Below, piece by piece: positions 9,997 through 18,403 of a stretch of DNA of 64,000 nucleotides. Below the pieces are notes generated by a model. The model was given only the letters and a program-made list of their open reading frames with translations, was not told where the DNA came from and did not search any database. Origin of the DNA: Paenibacillus sp. Root444D2. GTDB lineage: Bacteria; Bacillota; Bacilli; Paenibacillales; NBRC-103111. Positions within the stretch are counted from its first letter, which is position 1, and each line of letters begins with the position of its first letter. Made by a program: the position numbers and the translations under genes. The DNA is taken from positions 464,287 through 528,286 of the forward strand of contig NZ_LMEO01000034.1 of assembly GCF_001426375.1 (NCBI RefSeq), written 5' to 3'.

Positions 9997-10728
9997 TTGA
10001 AGATACTTGTAATTATTCCCGCTTATAATGAAGAAGCGAATATCGGACAATTGCTCAAAGATCTAGAAGATTGTCATGTGAACAATAAAAAAATAGACCT
10101 TTTAGTTATTAATGATTGTTCAAAAGATAGAACTTCTGAAATTTGTGCACTCAATAAAATTAAAGTAATCGATTTACCATGTAATTTAGGAATTGGTGGT
10201 GCTATGCAAACTGGTTATAAATTTGCCTATAATAATAATTATGATTTTGCTATCCAAGTCGATGGTGATGGTCAACATAACCCGTCATTTATTAAAGATG
10301 TATTAGAGCCACTGATATCTGAGGCAGCTGATCTAGTTATAGGTTCAAGATATCTAAATAAAGAAGGTTTTCAATCAACACAACTAAGAAGAATTGGAAT
10401 TCGATATTTTAGCAAACTAATTCAAATCCTAGTTAATCAAAAAGTAACTGATCCTACTTCTGGTTTCAGGGCAAGTAATAAAAAAGTAATAAAGTTATTT
10501 GCCCATAAATACCCAGTTGATTATCCTGAACCTGAGTCTATTGTTTATTTATCAAGGATAGGAATGAGAATATTAGAAGTACCCGTGATTATGAAACATA
10601 GAGTTGGAGGAGAATCATCGATAAAATCATTTGGGTCATTATATTATATGATAAAAGTATCACTTGCGATAATGTTAGACATATTAAGGAAGCCTAATAG
10701 CTTTGTTGAAAAAGAGGTCACAGAATGA
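9997..10728 (+). CDS. GT2 glycosyltransferase, polyprenyl-phosphate sugar synthase (DPM1-like)
   Basis: A 243-residue GT-A enzyme starting MKILVIIPAYNEE, with the acidic metal motif QVDGDGQH near residue 90 and TSGFRASNK further on, the pattern of dolichyl/undecaprenyl-phosphate mannose or glucose synthases. TTG 9997 is preferred to TTG 9991 because GGAGG at 9985-9989 is then 7 bases away. The product would be a polyprenyl-phosphate monosaccharide used outside the membrane. It overlaps the DUF2304 gene by 4 bases (ATGA), a usual pairing for this enzyme class. The sugar cannot be told from sequence. Confidence 0.85.
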   Translation: MKILVIIPAYNEEANIGQLLKDLEDCHVNNKKIDLLVINDCSKDRTSEICALNKIKVIDLPCNLGIGGAMQTGYKFAYNNNYDFAIQVDGDGQHNPSFIKDVLEPLISEAADLVIGSRYLNKEGFQSTQLRRIGIRYFSKLIQILVNQKVTDPTSGFRASNKKVIKLFAHKYPVDYPEPESIVYLSRIGMRILEVPVIMKHRVGGESSIKSFGSLYYMIKVSLAIMLDILRKPNSFVEKEVTE

Positions 10729-11132
10729 TATCTATAAAATTGCAAATATTTCTAGTAATAATAGTAATATTAGGCTTACTTATGTTAATTAATATGATAG
10801 TAAAATATAAATTGGAACTTAAATACTCATTACTGTGGATGTTGTTTAGTATTACTACAATAATTTTAGCTTTATTTCCTGGTATTTCATTAATTATTAG
10901 TGATTGGTTAGGTATTGAAAAACCAGTTAATGCTATTTTTTTATTAGGAATTCTGTTAATTATGGTCATACTATTTAGTCTTACGTTAACTATCTCTAAT
11001 ACTCAAAACAAAATAAAGCAATTGACTCAGGAAGTAGGAATAAATAAGCTTGAGAAAGTACAATTAAAAGAAGAAATATTGCAATTAGGCAACATTATAT
11101 CTTCAAGAGAGAACGAGTGTCAAAATGAATAA
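10725..11132 (+). CDS. DUF2304-type small membrane protein
   Basis: A 135-residue protein with three hydrophobic helices and a charged C-terminal tail (NTQNKIKQLTQEVG..., coiled-coil-like). The length, the WMLFS motif in the second helix and the position straight after a DPM1-like synthase match DUF2304 proteins, which are regularly encoded beside such enzymes in polysaccharide loci. Their biochemical role is not settled; a membrane partner of the synthase is a fair guess. It overlaps both neighbours (4 and 8 bases), which indicates translational coupling. Confidence 0.75.
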   Translation: MISIKLQIFLVIIVILGLLMLINMIVKYKLELKYSLLWMLFSITTIILALFPGISLIISDWLGIEKPVNAIFLLGILLIMVILFSLTLTISNTQNKIKQLTQEVGINKLEKVQLKEEILQLGNIISSRENECQNE

Positions 11133-11466
11133 TATATTATTATTAACGAACGTGTTGTTACTTGTTATAGGTCAAACTATCTGGAAGGTTGGTGTTACCA
11201 AAACACCGTTAAACGAAGCCAAGGATTTATACAATATAATATTCTCTCCATGGATTATAGCAGGTGGGATACTCTATGTTTTAGCAACTGGAATCTGGTT
11301 ATACCTGTTGTCAAGATTACCGTTAAGTTATATGTATCCTATGCAAAGTGTTGCATATGTTTTAGGATTAATAATATCTATGTTTATTTTTAAGGAGTTT
11401 ATCCCAGTATCAAGATGGTTAGGAGTAGCGACCATAATATTTGGTGTTTATTTAATATCAAAATAG
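11125..11466 (+). CDS. Small EamA/SMR-like membrane protein, possible lipid-linked sugar flippase
   Basis: 113 residues with four predicted helices (NILLLTNVLLLVIGQTIWK; PWIIAGGILYVLATGIW; PLSYMYPMQSVAYVLG; WLGVATIIFGVYLI). The size and the motif SRLPLSYMYPMQS match the small drug/metabolite superfamily branch that includes ArnE/ArnF-type flippases for undecaprenyl-phosphate aminoarabinose. Next to a polyprenyl-phosphate sugar synthase, flipping of the lipid-linked sugar is the most economical role. The fold is well supported; the substrate is inferred. Confidence 0.7.
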   Translation: MNNILLLTNVLLLVIGQTIWKVGVTKTPLNEAKDLYNIIFSPWIIAGGILYVLATGIWLYLLSRLPLSYMYPMQSVAYVLGLIISMFIFKEFIPVSRWLGVATIIFGVYLISK

Positions 11467-11489
11467 CTTATTAATTAGGAGATGAAAAT

Positions 11490-12233
11490 ATGAAAGGCAT
11501 TATTCTAGCAGGTGGAACAGGTTCGCGACTGTACCCTTTAACTAAAGTAACAAACAAACATTTACTTCCTGTAGGTAAATACCCAATGATTTTTCACTCC
11601 GTTGCAAAGTTGAAGGAAGCAGAAATTAATGACATTCTTATCGTCACTGGAAAAGATCATATGGGTGATGTAGTTAACCTTTTAGGAAGCGGTCGTGAGA
11701 TGGGGGTAACCTTTACTTATAAAGTCCAAGATGAAGCTGGAGGAATCGCACAAGCGCTAGACCTCGCTGAGCACTTCGTAGGCAATGACCAAATAGTCGT
11801 GATTCTTGGCGATAACGTATTTGAAGAGAGTATTGTTCCTTTTGTAAACAAGTTCCATGCTCAACGAAATGGGGCAAAAATTCTCATTCAAGAGGTCAAA
11901 GATCCTCAAAGATACGGTGTTCCTGAGTTACAGGGAGAGAAGATCATCTCAATTGAGGAAAAGCCTAAACAACCGAAAAGCAGCTATGCGGTAACAGGTA
12001 TTTATATGTATGACAGTTCTGTATTTGAAATTGTAAAGACACTTAAGCCTTCAGGTCGTGGTGAACTCGAAATAACAGATGTTAATAACGCATACATTCA
12101 GAAAAACGAACTGACGTACGATATCTTAAAAGGCTGGTGGACTGATGCAGGTACACATGCCTCGTTAGCTAAAGCCAATGAATTGGCAAAAGAATTGTTT
12201 TTTGGAGAAGAGTTTGGGAAACTTAAATTGTAA
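11490..12233 (+). CDS. rmlA: Glucose-1-phosphate thymidylyltransferase (RmlA/SpsI type)
   Basis: First step of dTDP-L-rhamnose synthesis: dTTP plus glucose-1-phosphate to dTDP-glucose. The nucleotidyltransferase signature GGTGSRLYPLT lies at residues 8-18, PVGKYPM follows, and GDNVF near residue 110 holds the metal-binding Asp. At 247 residues it is the short form seen in SpsI of Bacillus subtilis rather than the ~290-residue enteric form. AGGAGATG upstream gives a good ribosome site. Base composition becomes less AT-rich from here. It begins an rmlA-C-B-D run. Confidence 0.92.
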   Translation: MKGIILAGGTGSRLYPLTKVTNKHLLPVGKYPMIFHSVAKLKEAEINDILIVTGKDHMGDVVNLLGSGREMGVTFTYKVQDEAGGIAQALDLAEHFVGNDQIVVILGDNVFEESIVPFVNKFHAQRNGAKILIQEVKDPQRYGVPELQGEKIISIEEKPKQPKSSYAVTGIYMYDSSVFEIVKTLKPSGRGELEITDVNNAYIQKNELTYDILKGWWTDAGTHASLAKANELAKELFFGEEFGKLKL

Positions 12234-12248
12234 GAGGTGCTGATACTG

Positions 12249-12794
12249 ATGAATATTATATCTACTAAGTTAGAAGGACTATATATTGTAGAGCCCGATG
12301 TCTATGGTGACAATCGGGGCTTTTTTATGGAGAGTTATAGTAGTGCAAAATTTGTTGAACACGGTATTGATTTTCTCTTTGTTCAAGACAATCATTCTTT
12401 ATCTGTGGAAACCGGCGTGTTACGAGGACTTCACTACCAGTTGAATCCAAAAGCTCAAACGAAACTTGTTAGAGTGGTAACTGGAGCTATTTATGATGTC
12501 GCGGTAGATATTCGTAAGGGTTCATCTACGTTTGGGCAATGGGTAGGGGTTATTCTAAGCGAGGCTAATAAGCGTCAGCTGCTTGTTCCGCAGGGCTTTG
12601 CACATGGCTTTTGTACAATTGTTCCAAATACTCAGGTGCTTTACAAAGTTGACGAGTACTACTCCCCTGAACATGATAGGGGCATTCTTTGGAGCGACCC
12701 AGCTATAGGTATTGATTGGCCGAATTCTAAACCTATTCTTTCTGATAAAGATCAAAAGCACCCGCTGCTTAAAGATGCGGAAATAAACTTTTAA
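12249..12794 (+). CDS. rmlC: dTDP-4-dehydrorhamnose 3,5-epimerase
   Basis: Third step of dTDP-L-rhamnose synthesis. The 181-residue cupin shows RGFFMESY, RGLHYQ with the catalytic His at residue 62, and LLVPQGFAHGF. ATG 12249 is chosen over GTG 12237, since AAGAGGTG (12232-12239) is the ribosome site. A second copy, about 87% identical in protein (24 differences in 181 by eye), lies at 18404-18949 outside the operon. Confidence 0.93.
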   Translation: MNIISTKLEGLYIVEPDVYGDNRGFFMESYSSAKFVEHGIDFLFVQDNHSLSVETGVLRGLHYQLNPKAQTKLVRVVTGAIYDVAVDIRKGSSTFGQWVGVILSEANKRQLLVPQGFAHGFCTIVPNTQVLYKVDEYYSPEHDRGILWSDPAIGIDWPNSKPILSDKDQKHPLLKDAEINF

Positions 12795-12812
12795 ATAGGG
12801 AGCTATACAGAC

Positions 12813-13835
12813 ATGAAAGTACTTGTAACTGGTGGAGCTGGGTTTATCGGCAGCAACTTCGTTCACTATATGCTGGATCGTTATCCTAGCTACGAAATTA
12901 TTAATCTCGATGCTTTGACTTATGCTGGGAATTTAGAGAACCTTTTATCGATTCAAGAAAATAACCATTATACTTTTGTTAAAGGTGATATCACAAATGC
13001 AGAGCTAGTGAACAGTTTGTTCGAACAGGGTATCGATACGGTAGTTCATTTTGCCGCGGAATCACATGTGGATCGCAGTATCTTGGAACCGGATGTTTTC
13101 GTGAAGACAAACGTACTGGGTACGCAAGTTTTACTTGAGGCAGCTAGAAAATATTCCGTTAAGAAATTCGTCCATGTTTCTACGGATGAAGTCTACGGGA
13201 CACTTGGTGAAACAGGTCTTTTCACAGAAGAAACTCCTTTATCTCCTAACAGTCCTTACTCAGCGAGTAAAGCCGGTTCAGATCTCCTGGTGCGTGCTTA
13301 TCACGAAACTTTTGGACTACCGATTAACATCACTCGCTGTTCTAATAACTATGGACCGTATCAGTTCCCTGAAAAGTTAATACCATTAATGATTGCGAAC
13401 GCTTTGAACGATAAGTCTCTCCCTGTTTACGGAGACGGTCTTAATATTAGAGATTGGCTATATGTCGAAGATCACTGCAGCGCGATTGATCTCGTTCTAC
13501 ATAAGGGTATCAACGGTGAGGTTTATAATATCGGCGGTAATAACGAGAGAACGAATATTCAAATAATACAAACGATTCTTCGCGAACTGGGTAAACCAGA
13601 GTCTTTGATGCAATTCGTGAAAGATCGACCAGGTCATGACCGTCGATATGGCATTGATGCAACGAAGATTACGGAGGAGCTTGGGTGGAAGCCGAAGCAT
13701 AATTTTGAGACGGGTATTCATGAAACGATTCGTTGGTACTTGGATAATCAAGACTGGTGGAAACGAATTCAGACGGGTGAATATCAAAAATATTTTGCAG
13801 AGCAATATGGCTCACGACTTGGTGTCGAAAAATGA
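12813..13835 (+). CDS. rmlB: dTDP-glucose 4,6-dehydratase
   Basis: Second step of dTDP-L-rhamnose synthesis. A 340-residue extended SDR enzyme: GGAGFIGSNF at residues 7-16 binds NAD, HFAAESHVDRS, STDEVYG supplies the catalytic Thr-Asp-Glu, and YSASKA supplies Tyr and Lys. The ribosome site is AGGGAGC. It ends in a 4-base ATGA overlap with rmlD. Confidence 0.95.
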   Translation: MKVLVTGGAGFIGSNFVHYMLDRYPSYEIINLDALTYAGNLENLLSIQENNHYTFVKGDITNAELVNSLFEQGIDTVVHFAAESHVDRSILEPDVFVKTNVLGTQVLLEAARKYSVKKFVHVSTDEVYGTLGETGLFTEETPLSPNSPYSASKAGSDLLVRAYHETFGLPINITRCSNNYGPYQFPEKLIPLMIANALNDKSLPVYGDGLNIRDWLYVEDHCSAIDLVLHKGINGEVYNIGGNNERTNIQIIQTILRELGKPESLMQFVKDRPGHDRRYGIDATKITEELGWKPKHNFETGIHETIRWYLDNQDWWKRIQTGEYQKYFAEQYGSRLGVEK

Positions 13836-14692
13836 GAATAGTAGTTACCGGGGCTAATGGTCAACTGGGGCAAGATGTTGTAAAACTGCTAAGAGCTAAG
13901 CATGAGGTTCACGGACTTGGGAGAGAGCAACTGGATATTACCAATGAAAGTCAATGTCTAGAGGTTCTAAAAGCTTTGAAGCCAGATGTTATCATTCATA
14001 GTGCTGCGTACACTGCTGTTGACCTTGCCGAAACGGAAGAAGCAAAAGCTTATCGAGTCAATGCTGATGGAACTAAGAATCTTGTCGTGGCTGCAGAAAG
14101 TATAGGGGCGAAATTTTGCTATATCAGCACAGATTATGTATTCGATGGTACGGCTAAGAGTGCTTATGTGGAAGACGATGTGACGAACCCTCAAAGTGTC
14201 TATGGGAAGTCCAAACGTGCTGGCGAACAGCATGTCCAATCGTTGTCAACAAAACATTTTATCGTGAGAACTTCATGGGTTTATGGGATGTATGGGGCTA
14301 ATTTCGTGAAGACCATGCTTAATCTGGCAAAAACCAGAGATTCTTTGAAGGTTGTCAGTGATCAATTTGGTTCACCGACCTATACAGTGGATCTTGCCTT
14401 ATTTCTTGAAAATCTCATACAGACCGAGCTTTATGGCGTATATCATGCTTCTAATTCGGGTGTTTGTTCGTGGCATGACTTTGCTTGTGCCATTTTTGAA
14501 GAAAGTGGCGTGAAGATAAAGGTAGAATCATGTACGACGGAGGAATTCCCGCGACCAGCTCCAAGACCACGGAATTCAGCTATGGATCATAGAGCGATCC
14601 GTGCTAATGGTTTTGAGGATTTACGACCTTGGCGTGAGGGGCTCAGGGCATTTTTGAAGGAGCTAGGAGAAAGTAAGGATGAAAACGGTTAG
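13832..14692 (+). CDS. rmlD: dTDP-4-dehydrorhamnose reductase
   Basis: Last step, giving dTDP-L-rhamnose. The 286-residue SDR enzyme has GANGQLGQD at its N-terminus, HSAAYTAVDLAE, STDYVFDG and YGKSKRAGE (catalytic Tyr and Lys). Start and end overlap both neighbours (4 and 14 bases), so rmlBD and the next glycosyltransferase are translated together. Confidence 0.94.
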   Translation: MRIVVTGANGQLGQDVVKLLRAKHEVHGLGREQLDITNESQCLEVLKALKPDVIIHSAAYTAVDLAETEEAKAYRVNADGTKNLVVAAESIGAKFCYISTDYVFDGTAKSAYVEDDVTNPQSVYGKSKRAGEQHVQSLSTKHFIVRTSWVYGMYGANFVKTMLNLAKTRDSLKVVSDQFGSPTYTVDLALFLENLIQTELYGVYHASNSGVCSWHDFACAIFEESGVKIKVESCTTEEFPRPAPRPRNSAMDHRAIRANGFEDLRPWREGLRAFLKELGESKDENG

Positions 14693-15629
14693 TATCCACA
14701 TAGTTACTTATAATAGTTCTGAATATATTGATGACTGTTTGGAAGCTGTTCTTAAGCAATCACAGCCAATTGAACAGATAGTAGTAATCGATAATGCCTC
14801 AAAAGACAATACGTTAACAAAGTTAGCAAAATGGTCAGAGTATTGTACAATCGTTCCAAACGAAGTGAATAATGGGTTCGCTGGTGGTCATAATCAGGCT
14901 ATAGGTATGACAGACACGGACTACTGTCTAATTCTGAATCCCGATGTGGTTCTTGAGCCTGATTATGTACTAAACACAATTAAATCTTTAAATAATCATA
15001 CAAAAGCCGGCAGTGCCACAGGAAAACTGCTATTTATAGCAGATCATAGCCACATTGATAGTACGGGCTTAGTCATTAACAAGGCTCGCAGAGCCTTTGA
15101 CCGCGGTGCACATCAGACAAGTGACAAGTTCGAGCATAAAGAAGAAGTCTTTGGTGTGTCTGGTGCCGCTGCCATGTATACTCGCGAAATGATTAATGAC
15201 ATTAGTGTGAATGGCGAATTTTTTGATGAGGACTTTTTTGCTTATAAAGAAGACGTAGATGTTGCTTGGCGAGCGCAGTTACTAGGCTGGAAGGCCTACT
15301 ATGAGCCATCTGCTGTCGCGTATCACGAACGAGGCTGGAAGGAAGGCGGTAGGAGCAGTAAGCCGCTTTTTGTCAGGAGATTATCGTATATTAATCGATA
15401 TAAAATGATATTTAAAAACGATCAAATCGCACTGGTGTTGAAACATATCATTCCTCTGTTAGTATATGAATGTCTTAGCTTTGTTTACGCTCTATTGCGG
15501 GAACCAAAGCTGCTTGGAGCTTGGTCCAGCTTTTTTCGCAAGTATTCAGAGCTAAGAAAAAAGCGAGGGATCATTCAAAGCAAGCAAAAAATAGTGACTT
15601 CTGAAATCAACAGATGGTTTGTAAAATAA
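14679..15629 (+). CDS. GT2 glycosyltransferase, probable rhamnosyltransferase (WbbL-like)
   Basis: A 316-residue GT-A enzyme: SIHIVTYNSSEYI at the N-terminus, VVIDNASKDNT, NNGFAGGHNQA, then ILNPDVVL with the metal-binding Asp, and FFDEDFFAYKEDVD as acceptor-site acidic motif. This pattern and the direct overlap with rmlD support use of dTDP-rhamnose. The C-terminal part has amphipathic and hydrophobic stretches (HIIPLLVYECLSFVYALL) consistent with membrane association. It closes the first transcription unit; a terminator follows. Confidence 0.85.
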   Translation: MKTVSIHIVTYNSSEYIDDCLEAVLKQSQPIEQIVVIDNASKDNTLTKLAKWSEYCTIVPNEVNNGFAGGHNQAIGMTDTDYCLILNPDVVLEPDYVLNTIKSLNNHTKAGSATGKLLFIADHSHIDSTGLVINKARRAFDRGAHQTSDKFEHKEEVFGVSGAAAMYTREMINDISVNGEFFDEDFFAYKEDVDVAWRAQLLGWKAYYEPSAVAYHERGWKEGGRSSKPLFVRRLSYINRYKMIFKNDQIALVLKHIIPLLVYECLSFVYALLREPKLLGAWSSFFRKYSELRKKRGIIQSKQKIVTSEINRWFVK

Positions 15630-15637
15630 CCCAGGTA

Positions 15638-15668
15638 AGATTAGCTAAATAAAGCTAGTCTTTTTTTT
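15638..15668 (+). terminator. Intrinsic terminator after the rml/GT2 operon
   Basis: A stem of GATTAGCT (15639-15646) with AGCTAGTC (15653-15660, one G-U pair) is followed by eight T residues at 15661-15668. It separates the long polysaccharide operon from the next glycosyltransferase gene. Confidence 0.75.
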
Positions 15669-15689
15669 AATCTAAAATTTATAAACCCA

Positions 15690-15698
15690 TGTTATAAT
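15690..15698 (+). promoter_or_regulatory. Extended -10 promoter upstream of the second rhamnosyltransferase
   Basis: TGT followed by TATAAT at 15693-15698 gives a good extended -10 element directly after the terminator and 36 bases before the next start codon. No good -35 hexamer is visible at 17 bases, as is common for extended -10 promoters. Confidence 0.55.
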
Positions 15699-15733
15699 AA
15701 GTGTAACGAAATTAATAAAAATGAGGTTTTTAA

Positions 15734-16600
15734 GTGGATTTAAGTATTATTGTACTAAATTATAAAACACGCGACTTGACATTAGCTTGTTTAGAATCTG
15801 TTTTTTCGTCAGCTACATCTTACATATATGAGGTCATCTTAATCGACAATGCCTCAAATGACGGCATCATCCATGCTACAACTGAGCAATACCCGCAAGT
15901 GGTCTTCATAGCAAACACTGACAACGTAGGCTTCTCCAGAGCCAACAACCAGGGCATTCGCATCGCCCAAGGCCGTTACGTCCTACTTTTGAACTCTGAC
16001 ACTATCGTCGAATCCGACACATTAGACGTCATGCTTCGTTTCATGGACGAGAACCCTACCGTAGGAGCTAGCGGCTGTAAAATCGTACTTCCAGACGGTT
16101 CACTCGACAAAGCCTGTAAGCGGGGCTTTCCTACGCCTTCAGCGTCCTTTTACTATGCCTTTGGATTCTCTAAACTATTCCCAAACACACCTCGGTTCAA
16201 CCAATATCAACTGGGTTACTTAAGTCCGGATGAGGCCTATCCCATCGATTCGTTAGTTGGGGCTTTCATGTTAATCCGCCGCGAGGCGATTGATCAAGTG
16301 GGGATGCTAGATGAGGAATTTTTTATGTATGGTGAGGATATAGATTGGTGTTATAGAATAAAGGAAGCGGGTTGGGTGAATTATTATTACCCCGGCACTC
16401 AAATTGTCCATCACAAAGGCGCAAGCAGTCGTAGGAAGCCTTTTAAGATCATATATGAGTTTCACAGAGCTATGATATTGTTTCATAATAAGCATTATCG
16501 TAAGAAGTATTCCTGGCTAACGAACGCAATGGTTTATGCAGGTGTTAGCTTAAAATTCATACTCTCCTTAGTAAGAAATAAACTGCGTCCAGCGAGGTGA
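15734..16600 (+). CDS. GT2 glycosyltransferase, probable rhamnosyltransferase
   Basis: 288-residue GT-A enzyme starting with GTG: DLSIIVLNYKTRDLT, LIDNASNDG, NVGFSRANNQG, LLNSDTIV (metal site) and DEEFFMYGEDIDWCYR. The family is that of dTDP-rhamnosyl transferases of cell-wall and exopolysaccharide loci. It is separated by a terminator and an own promoter from the operon before it, and is 6 bases from the sugar-phosphate transferase gene, so these two may act early in repeat-unit synthesis. The acceptor is unknown. Confidence 0.85.
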   Translation: MDLSIIVLNYKTRDLTLACLESVFSSATSYIYEVILIDNASNDGIIHATTEQYPQVVFIANTDNVGFSRANNQGIRIAQGRYVLLLNSDTIVESDTLDVMLRFMDENPTVGASGCKIVLPDGSLDKACKRGFPTPSASFYYAFGFSKLFPNTPRFNQYQLGYLSPDEAYPIDSLVGAFMLIRREAIDQVGMLDEEFFMYGEDIDWCYRIKEAGWVNYYYPGTQIVHHKGASSRRKPFKIIYEFHRAMILFHNKHYRKKYSWLTNAMVYAGVSLKFILSLVRNKLRPAR

Positions 16601-16606
16601 TTTACA

Positions 16607-18013
16607 TTGATTCGACAGAGTCAGGGGTTCCTAACACAACTTTATGCACTTGCCGACTTCATTTGTATTCAGCTCGTGTTCTTACTGTCATGGTGGCTGA
16701 AGTTTAGAAGTGGCTGGATTCCATTCGATTCTCCTCTTCCGATCAAGCATTACTTAATGTGGAGTGTCAGCTACGCGATTATAGCCATTTTTCTCAGTTA
16801 TATGATGAACTTTTATACACCTAAACGAAAGAAGCAGTTCTCATATGAGGTTTTAAAGATTATCCAAGTCCACATATTCAGCTTGCTGCTGCTGTTAAGT
16901 GTTTTGTTTATTTTAAAAGAAGTCGACGTTTCACGCTCTTATCTCTTATTATTCCTTGTGAACAATATACTTTTCATCAGTTTTTATCGTTATATGATTA
17001 AAATCTCACTAAAGCGAGTCCGGCAAAAGGGTTATAATAAGCAGTTCATTTTAATTCTTGGTGCAGGCTCACTAGGTCGGCAATTCTACACGAAGCTGAG
17101 ACAGCATCCAGAGTTAGGATATGAAGTAGTCGGTTTCCTTGATGATTATCAGGAGAAACACGAAGTCACTTACCAGAGCTATAAGCCGATTATCGGGAAG
17201 ATAGACGATCTTGAGTCCATATTGAACGATCTCATCATCGATGAAGTTATTATCGCTCTACCCTTAGATGCTCATCGTAAGTTCGGCAGTATTATAAATG
17301 TGTGTGAAAAAATTGGAGTTAAAACACTTATCATACCGGACTTTTATGATTTCTTACCATCTCGTCCTTATTTCGATAATTTTGCTGATATGCCGCTGAT
17401 TAACGTTCGTGATATCCCGTTGGATGAGTTCAGAAATCGACTTTTCAAGCGAGCTTTCGATATTGTTTTCGCAAGTGTGGCCATTCTCATTACGTTGCCC
17501 GTTATGATTGCATCAGTAATTGCAATTAAACTTACTTCTCCAGGTCCGATCATTTTCAAGCAAGAGCGCGTAGGTCTTAACCGCAGAAGGTTTATGATGT
17601 ATAAGTTCCGCAGTATGAATGTGTTGGCGGAGAGTGCCTCAAATACGGAGTGGACGGTTGAGAATGATCCGCGACGAACGAAAGTCGGTACCTTTCTCCG
17701 CAAAACGAGTCTTGATGAGCTGCCGCAGTTTTTTAATGTGCTTTTTGGGCATATGAGTGTCGTCGGCCCAAGGCCGGAGCGTCCTTATTTCGTGGAACAA
17801 TTTAAAGAAGAAGTTCCGAAGTATATGGTGAAGCATCATATTCGTCCTGGTATTACTGGCTGGGCGCAAAGCAACGGCTTACGAGGCGATACATCTATCG
17901 AAGAACGCATCAAGCACGACATTTTCTATATTGAAAATTGGACTTTTTTATTTGATATTAAAATTATTTGGAGAACGATTATTAATGGTTTTATTAATAA
18001 AAATGCGTACTAA
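16607..18013 (+). CDS. Polyprenyl-phosphate sugar-phosphate transferase (WbaP/WcaJ family)
   Basis: 468-residue initiating enzyme that moves a sugar-1-phosphate onto undecaprenyl phosphate. The N-terminal half has four to five hydrophobic helices, then a Rossmann-like CoA-binding_3 domain (LILGAGSLGRQ). The C-terminal catalytic domain starts with a membrane re-entrant helix (KRAFDIVFASVAILI), then SPGPIIFKQERVG, YKFRSM, DELPQFFNVLFG and VGPRPERPY. The length fits the glucose-1-phosphate transferases. TTG 16607 follows GAGGTGA. It probably primes the glycan built by the upstream genes. Confidence 0.9.
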   Translation: MIRQSQGFLTQLYALADFICIQLVFLLSWWLKFRSGWIPFDSPLPIKHYLMWSVSYAIIAIFLSYMMNFYTPKRKKQFSYEVLKIIQVHIFSLLLLLSVLFILKEVDVSRSYLLLFLVNNILFISFYRYMIKISLKRVRQKGYNKQFILILGAGSLGRQFYTKLRQHPELGYEVVGFLDDYQEKHEVTYQSYKPIIGKIDDLESILNDLIIDEVIIALPLDAHRKFGSIINVCEKIGVKTLIIPDFYDFLPSRPYFDNFADMPLINVRDIPLDEFRNRLFKRAFDIVFASVAILITLPVMIASVIAIKLTSPGPIIFKQERVGLNRRRFMMYKFRSMNVLAESASNTEWTVENDPRRTKVGTFLRKTSLDELPQFFNVLFGHMSVVGPRPERPYFVEQFKEEVPKYMVKHHIRPGITGWAQSNGLRGDTSIEERIKHDIFYIENWTFLFDIKIIWRTIINGFINKNAY

Positions 18014-18052
18014 AAATTTTTTCGCATCAACCGCATGATTCGTCAACATCTT

Positions 18053-18084
18053 CCCCATACTATGCATATACTTAGTATGCGGGG
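18053..18084 (+). promoter_or_regulatory. Hairpin covering the ribosome site of a small membrane protein gene
   Basis: CCCCATACTA (18053-18062) can pair with TAGTATGCGGGG (18073-18084, one bulged C). The right arm runs into the GGGGAGG ribosome site at 18081-18087. A comparable arrangement with a related core (ATGCATGTAC) occurs before the lipoprotein gene at 20856, which suggests a shared element rather than chance. Confidence 0.45.
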
Positions 18085-18095
18085 AGGTTATTCTT

Positions 18096-18221
18096 ATGAT
18101 CGATCATGAAGACGCTTACCAGGATGATCATTTGTCGGTTGGCAAAGGGTTGATTGTTGGTGTTGTGTTCGGCTCCCTGATCTGGGCGGCCATTATTGCC
18201 GGTGTTGTGTATATGTGGTAA
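18096..18221 (+). CDS. 41-residue single-pass membrane protein
   Basis: ATG 18096 follows GGGGAGG at 18081-18087. The product has an acidic/histidine N-terminus (MIDHEDAYQDDH) and one hydrophobic helix (LIVGVVFGSLIWAAIIAGVV) ending in YMW. A strong terminator follows at 18240. I do not recognise the family. Good ribosome site, terminator and a clear membrane segment make it a likely real gene. Confidence 0.6.
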   Translation: MIDHEDAYQDDHLSVGKGLIVGVVFGSLIWAAIIAGVVYMW

Positions 18222-18239
18222 AACGTAATTCATAAATGA

Positions 18240-18284
18240 AGAGGCTGCTGGGGCTATTATAGCCCCAAGCAGTCTCTTTTTTTG
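18240..18284 (+). terminator. Strong intrinsic terminator
   Basis: AGAGGCTGCTGGGGCT and AGCCCCAAGCAGTCTCT form a long stem around a 5-base loop, followed by seven T residues. It ends transcription from the small membrane protein gene. Confidence 0.9.
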
Positions 18285-18340
18285 TCTAAGAAAATGTCGG
18301 AATCTGGAGGATAAAGAGGCTGACTACGTATATCTATTGA

Positions 18341-18370
18341 TTGGCATCGGCAGAGACAATTACCAATAAT
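18341..18370 (+). promoter_or_regulatory. Possible promoter of the second rmlC
   Basis: TTGGCA at 18341-18346 and AATAAT at 18365-18370 are 18 bases apart, 34 bases ahead of the start codon. A weak match, but no other candidate lies between the terminator and the gene. Confidence 0.3.
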
Positions 18371-18403
18371 CATGCATACGTTAGTTCAGAGGTGATCTAG
18401 CTG

